From Polytrichum commune (Eukaryota > Streptophyta > Polytrichopsida > Polytrichales > Polytrichaceae): a stretch of DNA of 64,000 nucleotides. Every line of letters starts with the position of its first letter. Within the stretch, counting starts at the first letter, position 1. The DNA is taken from contig OX485803.1 of NCBI GenBank assembly GCA_950295325.1, positions 33,223,554 through 33,287,553 on the forward strand. The letters are read 5' to 3'. Both the position numbers and the translations under genes were made by a program. Below the pieces are notes generated by a model. The model ran no database searches. It was not told the origin of the DNA and saw nothing but the letters and a program-made list of their open reading frames with translations. Of the stretch, positions 26,201 to 38,690 are shown piece by piece.

Positions 26201-27205
26201 AGGATTCTTTGGATGTGACAAAAAATGGTGAAACTCTTAAAGAGGACCGTCTGGAAGAGGATAATCTTCCACAGGCAGGAAGCACTTCAGGAGGTGATGA
26301 CAAAGACGAGGATGAGGAAGATCAAGACCAGGATGATGACGATGACGAAGACGATGACGATGAAGACCCCAAACCTCGAAGTTTTGGAACGGTGGCAATG
26401 GCCAGTTGTGAAGATTCAGGAGTCAATGATGATGGCATGACACGCCCACCTTTTCCAACTGTGTTTGCCTCAATGAGTGTGGTCTCCCAGGTTTGTGTTT
26501 TCAACAGTGACTTTATGGGGTGTATGTTACACGGACAGAGTGTTATCCAATGAGTTTTCCATGGTGTGATCTCAGGATGCTACTTAATTCAGTTTCCAAT
26601 GTGATTTAACCTGGCTAGAGTTGAAATGCCCCTATTGATAATATTTAGTGACTGTGTTCTATTACAGTAATCTCTGGTTTTGGATATAGTGTATATTAGT
26701 CCAGATTTCAATATCTCAAATCAGGAATCACACTCAAAGTAGAGGCATTATGCCCAGATTATTATATTGGTAAGATTTCCAAATGTCCTGTTGGTTGTTC
26801 ACTTGTTCACTGATCTAAGGTACTGTGTATCTGACAAAGCACATTTTATGTGGGCAGGCAACTTTGAAGCAGGCAATGAACTTCACAGTGAAAGCAGTCA
26901 GACAATCATGGGTTCAAAATTTGTTTGGTATGCGAGCAGCTCCAAGTATAGTAAAGAAGGCTGTTATTCAACCAATAGAGCCAAGGCTTGAGTCTCTGCA
27001 ATTTAGTCCTTTAAGAGAGGTCAATCTGAAGGTCTCTGATACTTACACTACCTCAAGATTGAGGACATCATTGCTGCCACAAGTACAGCCCAAGGCAAGG
27101 ACAACCTCAAGGCCTCGGACTTCTTGTTACCAGGCAGCCAAGAAGGAGCTTTGGATGGTCCCTACTGCAGAGTTCCTATCCCTTTGCCTTCCATTGGAGG
27201 TCTAG
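20281..27205 (+). CDS. TIC100: TIC100 (EMB1211) homologue, MORN-repeat plastid import subunit, 13 exons
   Basis: TIC100 belongs to the 1-MDa TIC complex (with TIC20, TIC56, TIC214) that moves preproteins across the inner chloroplast envelope. Exons: 20281-20457, 20655-21220, 22036-22107, 22250-22339, 22753-22929, 23102-23192, 23446-23508, 23694-23760, 24015-24118, 24327-24453, 24909-25378, 26161-26490, 26858-27205. All phases agree and give 893 residues; Arabidopsis TIC100 is similar in length. An acidic N-terminal half precedes PFYVPYRK-like PYYVPYRKWYPPIP. MORN-type motifs lie at about 249-268 (YEGTVWDDLAHGKGVY), 272-288 (RYEGEWFQNMMDGHGV) and 365-384 (YAGQWKHNRMHGCGVYEL). Family blocks LAEVAAAKARMFVNKPDG, EEDDMWMAPGFI and EMWLNSF follow, then Glu-rich coiled-coil and poly-Asp segments. 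Intron 3 has a GC donor; intron 11 holds a hAT insertion. The first in-frame ATG is used, but the open frame continues upstream without an ATG and reads like a transit peptide. Confidence 0.94.
25462..25469 (+). repeat. 8-bp target-site duplication, left copy
   Basis: CAAGATAC immediately left of the intronic hAT element. It is identical to 25823-25830 on the right side. Confidence 0.88.
25470..25822. mobile_element. Non-autonomous hAT element in TIC100 intron 11
   Basis: This 353-bp insertion starts CAGAGCCCAACATT and ends AATGTAGGGCTCTG. These are inverted repeats with one mismatch in 14. It is flanked on both sides by the same 8 bp, CAAGATAC (25462-25469 and 25823-25830). An 8-bp duplication with CAG-type ends is diagnostic of the hAT superfamily. 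Inside are many CCCATGCCCACC and GGGTATGGGCATGGG motifs, including a large imperfect palindrome at about 25731-25810. These may be subterminal transposase-binding repeats. No coding capacity is present. It lies well inside the intron and leaves the flanking exon phases intact. Confidence 0.88.
25823..25830 (+). repeat. 8-bp target-site duplication, right copy
   Basis: CAAGATAC immediately right of the intronic hAT element. It matches 25462-25469 exactly. Confidence 0.88.
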
Positions 27206-28861
27206 CACTCAAATCTGCAGCCTAGACAGCAATACTCTTATCTTTATGTTCTAAATTAGGTAGAGTAGCTAGAAGCTATATGATGAGTTTTGCTGGCTGG
27301 CTGTGACACCTCAATCTGCTATTGCAGGCACAGTTTTGTCGCCATAGATTAGCATCTTGTGATCAGAAGGCAGGGGCCAGGTTGGTCATGGTCACTCCTG
27401 CTGTCAGATGACATGCAGAGTGACTGATATCTTTGGAGCAGCTGTAAAATGCTGATTCTGAAGTAGCCAAGGTCTGGTGTCTTTGAAATTCTGAGGCAAA
27501 GGGTTTGAAGATGGATTTTTCCATGATAAGATGAGGTTATATCAAGGTGGAAAATGTCTTTTTACTCCATGGTTTTTCTGTCCTTAATGTGCAAAGCAGA
27601 GCTTTCAGAATAATGATAATTTAATCAGTTTTGGGTCTAATTGCTAGACTGAAAGATTGCCTACAGGGACATGTAGAGACATCACTTGCCTAAGTAGCTT
27701 TCCCACCATGCAAGACAGCAACACTAACGTTAGAGGGACTACCAAAGGTCGTCCACTTTGTGCACTCCATGAGAAAGAAGTACCTTAGTAATAAAGAGTT
27801 TCCTGCATTTAGTGGGGTTTTTATCCTTCTATTAGTAGGAGGGGACTCTTTATGGTGTTCCTGCTTTGGGACTGAACTGCAGAAACTGACAATAGCAATA
27901 GGAAGGCTGGCACTGTAGTGCCGACAGTTAGGTTCTTCTCATGACTACATTTTGTTTTAAATGCTTGCAATTGTGGAGGACTCAGAAGGAAATTGTGAAG
28001 GACCAAACAGATGTCGATAAGTATGATCTTGACAATTAAACACTTTTCATCTGGATGGTGGACTATGAAGTAGCACTTGTCAAGTCAGGAATCTGGGTGC
28101 TCATTTTCCTAAACTAAAGCAACTCTGAAGTAAAGGCCTGTCAATTTTCAAGAAATGGAAGCCCGGGCTCTTAGTTTCCTTGAAGCTTTTGGTGCTTACT
28201 TGCCCAGGGATATTTTTCACTGCTGTGGAAGTGACCATTTTCCATTTACTCCCTTGTCTCTGTCCTTGAATGGAGGTGGTAGATATCCTCTTCTGTGTTA
28301 CGTCTGCATTGCTGCTTCTTGCTGATGGTCTGCCAGAGCAGGCTCAAGGCTTTTCGTCATTTTCTGTTTGAAGCTCTGCTTGTTTCTTGGAAGAGTATGT
28401 GAATAAGAATCGAATTATCATTGGCTTGAATGCAGGGGTGAGTGATGATGCCTGTTATGCTGATTGTCATCAACACACGCAAACACTTTAATCATGTGAA
28501 ATCTCTCATTGCCTTTTCTAGGCTGCTGAGTACCAATATTTATAATATTCTTATATGGCACATGTGCCACTAATGAAATGGTCTATCGCCTCCAAAGGTA
28601 TATTTTAGCAGAATGGGGCAAATGCTCTGTTTTAGCAATATCTCTTAATTTGAAATTGAGAGTCTCATTTCATGTCATTTAGGCCACTAAGGATTAGGGT
28701 TACGGGTCTATCTAAATTATTGGGGTTCACTGAATGTAAGGTATAGGGTGCTAATTCTAACCCCTTCCTAAAAGCATTCCAAGAGAATGTGGGGTTGGTT
28801 GGTGGGATTAAATTTGGGCAAGCATTAGGTTGTAGCTACAAGTGGCTTATATATACACAAG
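27206..28861. other. Downstream flank of TIC100, no gene seen
   Basis: No recognisable coding sequence. The first part is probably TIC100 3' UTR. An AATAAA lies at 27790-27795, about 585 nt past the stop codon; it is a possible but distant poly(A) signal, and its use cannot be judged from sequence alone. Confidence 0.5.
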
Positions 28862-29192
28862 AGGACATGTTTACACAAAGGCCATTAGGCCATGGCTCTT
28901 GAAAATCCTTGAATCTCATTGGTTGAGAGTGTCGCAGGCCCCACTTTAGGTTTACATGAGGGTAGTTTGGACCACAGCCCATAATATCTTTAGTGAAATG
29001 AGAAATCTACATGAAATCCCACATGGCAAGTATGGACAATGCTAGTTGGGATTGTAGGGAATTTTTTTCAGACTCCTTCTAAGAACCTATGTCCTCCGAA
29101 GATTTTGGGTTGTAGTCACGGACTTCTCCATGGTCTCATCCAAAAAGTGGAGTACCAAGGTCATTTAAATGCCTTTAGTGTAAACATGCCCT
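28862..29192. mobile_element. Short inverted-repeat element, MITE candidate
   Basis: The left arm 28862-28886 reads AGGACATGTTTACAC then AAAGGCCATT. The right arm 29168-29192 is its near-exact reverse complement (AGGGCATGTTTACAC then TAAAGGCATT when turned round). The 331-bp interior is non-coding. The GTTTACAC core and nearby CCATGG motifs link it to the element at 3889-4457. A TAA follows the right end, but the matching left flank is not intact, so no target-site duplication is confirmed. Confidence 0.55.
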
Positions 29193-30708
29193 AAGATCCC
29201 ATATGAAAGTGTTATAAGGACTCAAATTTTTTTCTTGGGTGGACTGTTGGTTTTAGTGTGGGGTGGTTTGGCGAAGGTGGGGACAAATTTGGGAGAAAGT
29301 GGGATTGGTTTTGGGCACAAAACATGAGAAATTTTAGTCAAGTGTCGGAAAATTTTGGGAACCGTTTGCAATGGACAAAGCATGGATCAAGAGAGGGACT
29401 TAGGAAGCTAAAGGTAAGTGACTTCAAAAATTTGTAGTATATTCATATGATATGCAACTTGTTTTATATTTGTTTCTACCATATCTAAGCCAATTTGCTA
29501 AGCTAATCATGCATACCACTAATCTAAATGGAATCCAAAAATACACTAAATGAGCCAAAGGGTTCGTTTCCACTGAGAATTGCCTACTACCATGGTAGGG
29601 GCAAGAAGGAATTAGCACAAATGAGCATACCTCTCATTCATCTAACATAAAAATTACAAAATAGCATGCAATTCATGGGGATTTTCTTTTGTTAATTTGA
29701 AAGAGGAACTAGCTTCAAAGACCCCAAATTAGTCTAGTCAAAGTCATTTAGGATGAAGCAAGCACAACCCATGCACAAACTTATAGGGGGTCAATTTTAA
29801 TATTGGATGGATGAGAAATACACATGTATGCTATAGTTCCCTCTTGACCTTGGTAAGGGCGTTGTTTATGGTATGTAGTGTCACTTACTATTTGGAATTA
29901 TGCAATGCTATAATTTCTTGGTATGGATATCATTATTTACTAACGAAGATGAAATATGTTGTTTAAACATTATAGAACATAAACATCTTTACTTGGTAAA
30001 AAAATTACATTCTAAGTAAAATGCTTCAACATGGTGTAACTCTACATAGTAAATGACACAAAGCTCATAAATGATGCAATATAATTTAGGAGGCTCATAG
30101 CTAAATTTTAAAGTCTCCACTTTGTAAAGTTCATTTTACAACGAAAGGGTAAAAAGTCTATTCAAAAAACTTATTCAAGATAAGAGGGATTGTGCTAAAA
30201 TTTCATATTGACATCAACATTCCATTGCTATTTCTCAATGGAAATGTGTGTTCTTAGAAATTGGACTACAACTTGGACTTTGAAAGTTGAATGTTAAGAA
30301 AAAGAAGAAAGAAAGATGAACATTGGCATTCCACCGACGTGAATATGAACCCATTGATTCCATACTGATGAGTTACTCCTTCCAAAAAGTAAAGTGTACT
30401 GCCTTGCTGTACTAAAGTGGGCTCTTGGGGGAGGTAACATGTTCTTGTTTGTTATCTCATATTATTCGTTTGTGAGAAACGAAAGGCTTAAATACTGAAA
30501 GAATGAATGATGAAACTGGGATCTACCTTAACTTACTTGAAAGGAATGGTTGTGACGAACGACAAGAGCTCCGGCCTATCTTTAAAAACTTCAAAGGCTC
30601 TAGAGTTTCATGCGGCTTCAAATTACACAACACATGCCTCCGGATGTGGCAGCTACAGTACCTGATATTGGCTGAGTGAGCAGTGTTCACTTTTTGCACA
30701 GTGCAGAC

Positions 30709-30712
<4 letters not shown>

Positions 30713-30742
<30 letters not shown>
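30713..30742. repeat. (GA)n microsatellite
   Basis: A perfect dinucleotide run of about 15 units. Confidence 0.9.
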
Positions 30743-30746
<4 letters not shown>

Positions 30747-31290
30747 AAGCTTGTGGTAGTCGACTCACCACCACCACTGTAAGTATCTTAGATGGACCAC
30801 TTCTTAACAAGCACGTAGTGTAGATGTTGACATTGCTAGCCTCTTTCACAACGATTCCTCACTTTCCCTTCCTTTTGGACACTGCTGCTTCCCACCTACA
30901 GTACACAGCTCTTATATGCTTGCTTTCCCCCATCATTCCACTATTCCTATCATATATGAAGCAAGCATGCAGGCGGGCGGGCGGGCACTTAACCCCTAAA
31001 CGCTCAACCCTTCACATTCCATTTTCAGGCACCTCCAGCATCACTGTTGAAAATTTATGTTATGGAGCAGAATAGGATTTATTTCTATTTTTATTTTTTC
31101 AAATCCAACTATACAGATGTGAACTAGACTAGTAGTGTATTATGTGGATGACAAATCACCTACTCCCAAAAATTTGAGTATTTTTGAGAAAATTTAGATG
31201 AAGTTCGTCACCCTCAAAGTTGGAGGGGCAACATGAGGTCATTTTGGGAGATTTCCCCTTTATCGTGGAGCAAGCGACATGTGCACTAAG

Positions 31291-31313
31291 TTTTTTTTTT
31301 TTTTTTTTTTTTT
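31291..31313. repeat. Poly(T) tract
   Basis: Twenty-three consecutive T residues. A poly(A) tail of a minus-strand retroelement is possible, but no element was recognised beside it. Confidence 0.8.
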
Positions 31314-34300
31314 CCCCAAATGGTCAAGTTGTGCACAATCGTCACCTAAAAAAAACTCCTTCCAAATTGGGCATCATATGTGAAAGATATTGGCATGAAC
31401 ATTTGAGTAGCACATGGAACTGCCTCCCAAATGGTAGTGGGCACCACCCTACACTAGTAGATACCTTTCCATCCACGTAGATTGCCACCTAGTGGGTCGC
31501 AAACCCCAATGGAATATTAGGTGGCGACCCATTTCGGGTTGCTTGAGCATTTAAGGGTTAAAACAATGAGATGATTAGAAATTCCAAACCAATTAAAGGC
31601 TATAGCAATTTTCCTCATAATTTTCAAAGCTCATATGATTATCTTATTATTCAACAAAGTCTAGATTTTTCCTTTTCTTGAACAATCGATACAAGTTATC
31701 CTAAGTATGTTGACTATTACCATAATATTGAGCACATAGTAATAAAAAATGAAACATGCACACACCACTTAAATATGTGTAACTCGTTAAATAAGTACCT
31801 GAATTAGGTCCATTTATCTTAGTAAAAATTATGAAAGTCAATGTATTATATTTTGCTCATATTTTTCATTTTCAAAACTTGATAACCAAGTTCTAAAATT
31901 TTCACTAAGTTCTATTAGTTCACCATTTCTTTGACCTTAGTTTGCCAATTTTTTGTGAACCGAATGTATGGGCAAAACATGTCATAGTAACTTGTTCCAA
32001 ATGTTTTATCAAAATGTCAACCTGTGAAGTTGACGACCCAAGTAGGATGACAACTTAGAATCCTTTTAGGGTATACTAGGGTAGTTCTAGAACTTTGTGG
32101 CTCTCTTAGTTGAGATATACAACGATAGCTCAATTCACCTTGTACAATTTTCTCTTGTTTGTGAACTCCAAATAAGGCCTCCAACTCACATTTTAAGAAC
32201 ATCTTTAAAAGTCACCTAGAACCAAACATTTAGGGGCATATATTTAGGGTTTTATAGTTTACCAAATCTTGTGAGTATACATGAAGTAGAACTTTTGTAG
32301 CGCTACTAGATTGAGACCAACAAGTGATTCTTTGACCAATGGAGTAATTAAGACCAAAAATTACCATAGCATATTCAAGAGTTTAAAAATTTAAAGCCAA
32401 TGGGTTATAATAAGGACATAAGTGACTTCAACTCTTAAAACGAGAGTGTCATCATTTTAAGCCCTAAATGCCTACATGCTGGCCCCCTCAAAATGACATT
32501 GGAAGCCCCTTTGTGACAATCAAAACTTTGGTGAATTTCACTACAATATTTGATAAGTGATTTTTTAATCCAATTGTACATATGTTTATAGTGCGTAGGT
32601 AAGGAGTACCTTGAACATTGAAAATCATCCAAGCATCTCCACCTAAGGAATTTTAAGGTTTATGAGATGAATTGTTCCAAATAGAAATAAATAATCCACT
32701 CTAATTTCTTATTGAGATCCATTCTTTTGGGGAGTGCATTGAGTTATTTAACACATCATTAGAAGATACTAGAAATTTTAACCACGTTCAACTTACAACT
32801 TCCACAAATGCTAGATTTTGAGTTTATGAGAGCCCTTGGTATGAAAATTGTTCATTGATAGAGGCATTTGTGGACCTCAAAATCAAAATCCCACCAGAAT
32901 ATGTGATATGAAGAATTTAAAAGAGAAATCCATAAATGTTTGGTGCATAAATTCCACATCCAGAGGGATACATATCCACCATAAACCCCTTGGGAGAGGG
33001 GGATACACTAGAAATCTCAACCTGTGAGACTTCTTCAAATTATGCTTGCTTGAGAATATCTCATTCAAGGAAATAAATACCCACACATTTCAAATGTACA
33101 AGCGCCCACCGTACTAGAAAATGCAAGCATCTAGGTAAAAGTTACTTTCCTGGACCCTTCAAAAACACTTGCATTTTGGTTGATTACAGCTTCTTAGGCA
33201 TTAAATTAGGGGTTACTAGCTATGGACCATCTAGTCATTTTTTTACAAGGTGAGTTGACCTTGAGAACATAGCACTTAATCTTACCTTGACATGGGGCAT
33301 GTTTTTATATCATCATTCTCCCTAAAAATCCTCTTGGATGAAGCCCTAAATTGTCACAAACAATTGACATGCAACTTATCATGAGCACCCCAAACTAATT
33401 TAGCTCTGCAAGCTCGTGCACCCCAATTGAACCAATTATCACACTCCTATTTCTCTAGTTCCCTCACATGCTCCATAAATTTGACATAATATTACTTCCC
33501 TCACAACCAAAATGTGGTCTTTGGCTCATTAACACTAGCCTTCACCGCTCAGTGGGCAGGCTATAATTTTGCATATATCACAAACCTCAACCTTATCCCT
33601 AAAACCACAAAATAGGCTTGAAGAGTCGCATGTGAAAAATCCGAATGCCACCACCATTATTACCTTGACCCACGACGACTGGTCACAAGATAAAATCAAC
33701 CCTTCAACAAATTAACCCAAGTCCCCAACCTTCCCCACACACTACAATCTTAAGAAACCCTTTACATCTATCATAACTATCATTGGCCCATCCCAACCAA
33801 ACCCACATACTATCTTTCCTTCAAACACTCTCTACCAATATCCTTGCCACAAACATTGCCTATCCAACCATAACAATGCTCCACCCCCCCCCCCCAACCC
33901 CAAATCCAACCCCACACAACCATCACCAATATCCCCAAAAAGTCAAAAACTATGCAAAGAAGCATGGCGATAAAAAAACATGATGCATATATATCATTGC
34001 AAAATTGTAGACTCGAGAGTGATAGAAGAGAATAAGTTACCCTCTCGAGAAGAGAGTGGTATTTTTTGTGGGCAATATTTTTTCCTAAGTAATTACAAGT
34101 TTCTAAGAGGATTAGAGCCTCACCATTTTCCGAAGTATTTTTTGTGTGAATCGGCAAGAGTGAGAGTGTGTGTTTCTATTATGTCTTCACCGAGGAAGTA
34201 AAATTTGCATTTGTAAGAAGTTGTGTAAGAATGACTTGTATGCTTGAGTTTGCAGTGAATATCTTATTTATGTGGATGAGTAAGAAGAAGTGTCTGGAGG

Positions 34301-36302
34301 GGGTGAAGTTTTACAGGTTACACATAAGGTCTATCAGAATCTATCTGGTGTGTAGTGAGAGGGTGTATGCTGAGAGTTTCAAACATCTCTTCTTAATCCT
34401 ATGAAAGGGTGAGAGTTCTTTGTCTTATGAGTAAGTGATTAATGAAATTGGGAATAATATAGGGCTCTCGTACATGAGACACTAAATTTCAATAGACTCT
34501 AAGTGGTTGTTTTTTATCATATGAATTACTTGATGAGTAAGTAAGTTCAGGGATCAATGTTTAGGATAAAAATCCTTGATCCCTAGGAAAGGGTGGAAGG
34601 TAGTTTGATTACAAGTGTGAAGTTAACCCTGGGAAGAAGATTTCCGAAAAAGAGAGTAATTCCTTAGCAATGAGATTAATATCGGATAATGACATGAGTC
34701 AGTGAATGAGGGAATGTACAACTCATATCTTTCTGGTGGAGATGGGAATTGATGAATGAATGAGATGAAAAACTTGCAGCATGATCTCTTGATTCTTAAC
34801 TTATCAAGTCCAAGTAAGAGATGTGGCCCAAATAAAGAAAAGAAATATTTGTTAAAGCTTAATTATAGATCAGTGTCGAAACTGATATCTGTATGAACTT
34901 GAGGGTGAGAGATTCCAGGTTTGTGAAATTGTCGCGATGGCAAATGATTTTGATAAAGTAAGCAGTCTTAATGCGCGGGTCATAAGTATCTGAGTCTTGA
35001 GTAGGTTGTTCCAATGAAGAAGAAGGAATATATTACAGAAGTTGGGGCAAGAGTTTAATCTGTACCTCAAATTTCCCGTTAGAACTGCCTTCCTTCACTT
35101 TGGATTAGCGAGAGCAAAATTGGTCAAATTGCGAACTCTCCGAATTCAAGACAGAAGTTGTTTGTAATTGAATGAGTGCGTAAGCAGATGAAACTCTCAC
35201 AGTGGGAAGAGTAAAGGAGGTAAAGAAGTGAAAGTAGTGAGCAACCCCAAGTGGGAGAGGAATGAGTGTGTAGACGTGGGAGAGCATCTTACCCATCAAA
35301 CCCATATGGTTTGGATGAGGCAGGTATAAAGGGAGGGTCTCACCCCCATCCTTTCGAGTATACTTGGACTTTGACCTAGTGTTCAAACTGTAAACTGCCC
35401 CATTATGGTTATTTTTGACTGGATACTAATACTGGTGACTGTTACTTGTGACTTGTGATTGGTTACTGGGTTACTCATACTGTGGAACCGTGTTACTGAG
35501 GCTCTATTGACTGGTACGCTCGCTCACTTGCTTAGGTCCATGTTCATAATTCTCGTTACTAGTTACTAGACTTTTGTTGGAATTTATAAATTAACACAAG
35601 TATAATGACTTAAAAGATGTTTTATGCAATTTCATCTAAGAAACTAAGTATTAACTTATCCTTTTAAAGATGACCGGATATATGTTGTGGTTACTCATGC
35701 TAACCTGTGGTTTTGGCCTTGGTGCGGATACTTGACACTGGGTTCTCAAAAGACTATGGTTGAGCCGAGACTCTCTGTGTTGTGATTTCATACTGTGTAT
35801 ATTAAAATCTCTTTGGTTGGGTTGTGAGGAGAGAGACTGCCCTGATATGTGTATTGCTTTGAGTGCCCTCACATTCATTAACCTTCAGACAATTAATTCC
35901 CGAATACATTCAAGTAGTCATACCTCATAAGAATATTATCTTTATTTCATTCAGTAACCATTGTGATCTGTCAATGAACCTAATTGTGACAATCTATAAT
36001 TCAATCTGACACTCATTTAGCCTTCCCTATGTGGTTTTCTTAATTGGAACCCAATCTCAAAAACTAACTACAAAAACCATACAAGTGCAACACTTTAAAG
36101 AGACACAATATACGACTGCAACAACATGAAGAACTCATTCCAAGAGTAGCAAGAATGAAAAATGCAACAAGAAAAATATTTTTTTAAATAAAAAATAAAA
36201 AATGCTAAATAAAAAATGCTCACAACTTTGCAAACTTAGGGTTCAATGTTACATTATCATCATGCATCACAAAAGAAGGTTTTGGTGGAAACACAAAAAT
36301 CC

Positions 36303-36475
36303 TAAGGTCCTTATCTTTAATGACTATATTATCGATAGATAAAAATGACCCACATTTAAGTCTATCTACCTTACTTGTGATAGGATTAATTACTTTCAAA
36401 ATATCCTTAATTATGTAGAAGTTTTTTTAAATTAAATTTCAAACAAACTTAATCCTCCCTATATTATGTCACACA
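36303..36475 (+). repeat. Dispersed repeat, copy 1
   Basis: This segment aligns with 55729-55915 in the same orientation. Shared blocks include TCCTTATCTT, a CCCAC-TTTTA/ATTTAAGT block then TCTA-CTTACTT, GGGATT/AGGATT, and AATCCTC-CTAT then TTATG. By eye the identity is moderate, with small gaps. Copy 1 directly adjoins the outer end of the copia remnant. Its identity is unknown. Confidence 0.55.
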
Positions 36476-36479
36476 TCAT

Positions 36480-36773
36480 ATACCACACATCATTAAAGCC
36501 ATGATCAAATATTCGTACGCAAATAGCAAGCTCTCGAGCAAAATCATAACAACATCTTCATTTCTCAAGGGTATCTTCAGGTTATTGGAAATGAGAGAAG
36601 AATGTATAGAGACCAACGTAGAAAGATAGTATACAACACACGTTGATTGCACACAATGGAGAGAGTAATTAATTCCTCCCTTTATGCCTTTATTCATATG
36701 ACTAGGTAACAACCAGCGTTGGCAACCCATATAGGGCAATGTCACCAATGCAACCTAATACTATATTCCAATA
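36480..36773 (-). repeat. Probable 3' LTR of the copia remnant
   Basis: It begins directly after the polypurine tract with TATTGGAATATAGTATTAGG, a start typical of plant copia LTRs with a TGTTGGAATATAG-type end. It contains AT-rich and CT-rich stretches. The outer end is not sharply defined, and no second LTR is present to compare. Confidence 0.5.
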
Positions 36774-36789
36774 CTCCCACTTTGCGAGG

Positions 36790-37300
36790 TGGCATTGTAT
36801 TCCAATCCTTTTATTTCACTTAATAACTCATATTTATTTCTCACTAAAGCCTTTGTTAGAATATCCGCTACCATATATTGTGTTGGACAATATTCTAACT
36901 CTACAACTTTGTTTTCAATATTTTCTCTAGTAAAAAGGTGTTGCACATTGATATGTTTTGACTGATCATAGTTCGTGGGGTTTTTTGCAAGAGCCATTGA
37001 ACATTGATTGTCATACATGATCGTTGTTGTGTTTTCTTGCACACAACCTACATCCTCCATTAGTTGCCTAAATCAAATGGCTTCCCCCATGCATCGGCTC
37101 GTTGCCATGTATTCCGCCTCCATCGTAGATTGTGCTACCGTTTGTTGTCATTTGCTATTCCACAATACGGCCCACTTCTCCAACAAAGAAAATGTTTCTG
37201 GAGGTAGATCTATGGTTCTCCACATCGCCGGTCCAATCCGCATCGGAATAACATTTTAGGTTGATATGTTTGCCGCCAATGCGCAACCTCATACCTAAGA
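36790..37300 (-). pseudogene. Copia RNase H domain (decayed)
   Basis: The N-terminal part near 37150-37300 shows LRIGGKHINLKCYSDADWTGD followed by RSTSRNIFF. The C-terminal part shows YDNQCSMALAKN, SKHINVQHLFTRE, VELEYCPTQYMVADILTKAL. Both are typical of plant copia RNase H. Frameshifts and a stop lie between the two parts. Confidence 0.85.
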
Positions 37301-37395
37301 TGAATTTCAGTATTTCATGATTATTTTGACCAACATTTGTGTGTCATATCCAGATACCTAGAATTGCCTATGGTTTTGTTGTCATATTGCGGTGT

Positions 37396-38270
37396 TCAAG
37401 GCGGCTTGGTTGCGATTTTCTTACCAGCGTCAAGTTTCAATATATCCCCGCTACAAGTGGATTTCGTGGCCGGAACATTGGCCTCTGCTTGCTCCTCAAT
37501 GTCGGGCTCCGAAACGTTGTCATTTGCCTCCAACTCCTCTTCCTCCGAATTGGGGGATACATCAACCTTAATCACGGGTCCTTTGTCGATTCTCCCATTT
37601 GGACAATCCTCCAAATACAGTTTGTCTTTGAAAAACACCGCGTCTAGACTTTTGATGATTTTCTTCGTTCCGAAGCAAATGAGCCGATACGCCTTCATGC
37701 ATTTGCAATATCCAAGAGACAAACACTTAACGCCCTTTGTAACTGATTTGGTTTGTCTTTGATCCTGCACCTTCACATAAGCCACACAATTGAACACGCA
37801 AATATAAAAAACGTGTGGCGTCCTCATGCCCCACGTTTCCTCAGGCATCTTTCCTTCGACAACCTTGATTGGACATCGGTTGCGCATATACACCGCATTG
37901 CACACCGCTTCCGCCCAAAATTCGTGGTTGAGGCGTTGGGCATGAATCATGGACCGTGTCCATCTCCATGATGGTCCAATTCACTCACATCTGCCACCCC
38001 ATTTTGTTGTGGAGGGTAGGGTAACGAGGTTTGTTGTGCAATGCCATGTTTGTGCAAAAAATCATCAAAGGCTTTCTAAACAAATTTCCCACTATTCTTC
38101 GGCCTAAGAACCTTCACTACATGCTGTGATTGCCTCTCCACCAAAGTTTTTCATTTTTTAACTTTGTCAACACTTCGCTTTTGGCCTTTAATACATACAT
38201 CCAAATGTTACACAAGAAAATATCAATGAAAGTGAAAAACACCTTGCGCCTCCAATAGACATCGTCTTCA
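37396..38270 (-). pseudogene. Copia integrase (decayed)
   Basis: Fragments across frames match the copia integrase core: KSEV-like KSEVLTKLK, a block reading VLRPKNSGKFV where functional copies have a D-NGGEF-type motif, HKHGIAQQTSLPYPPQQNGVA, and RSMIHAQRLNHEFWAEAVCNAVYMRNRCPIK. The region after the core (FNCVAYVKV, KCLSLGY, KAYRLICF, KKIIKSLDAVFFKD) is intact for about 180 residues. Loss of the catalytic Asp block plus several frame breaks make it inactive. Confidence 0.82.
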
Positions 38271-38690
38271 TCAGCCCGCATACGTTGGAATGCACGAATC
38301 TGATATCTTTGTGGCGTGGGTTCCTCCGTCTGTCAGGAATGGTCGCCTCCTTTGTTTCCACGCAAATGAATGCACATCACCTTGCCCCGTGCCCACAACC
38401 ATCCTATTCACAATGCTTTGAAGCATTTTCACGCTCTTTGTGTTGAGATGCCCCAACCTCTTGTGCCAAAGCTCCAAAAATGCGAATTTCCATCGGAATA
38501 TGCCAAAAAACTCATTTCGGCCCCATTCATCACATACATGTCCAATTGGTACAAATTGAATTCCATTGAAGCAACGGCCGAAATCTTGCCATTGTTTGCC
38601 CTCACCACACATCCCAACGAATTGAAATGCACCTTTAAACCCTTTGAAATGAGTTTGCTTACGGAAATCAAGTTTGATTGTTAGTTGGGC
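38271..38690 (-). pseudogene. Copia GAG-pre-integrase domain (decayed)
   Basis: MISVSKLISKGLKVHFN precedes, in a second frame, ELWHKRLGHLNTKSVKML. The two match the conserved 'L.SVSQL...G' and 'LWH.RLGH' motifs that link protease and integrase in copia polyproteins. One frameshift separates them. Confidence 0.8.

Larger units (their letters stand above)
29193..36302. other. Gene-poor AT-rich tract
   Basis: About 7 kb without a recognisable gene. It holds a (GA)n run at 30713-30742, a T tract at 31291-31313, and a C-rich run near 33883-33896. From about 34000 to 35900 the base composition shifts, and a TATAAAGGG at 35325-35333 is preceded by a GC-richer segment. That could be promoter or LTR sequence, but no coding partner was found. 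Confidence 0.5.

Noticed and set aside
35325-35333. TATAAAGGG as a promoter of a hidden gene
   Set aside because: No coding sequence follows within 1 kb on either strand, so it is recorded only as a note in the gap entry.
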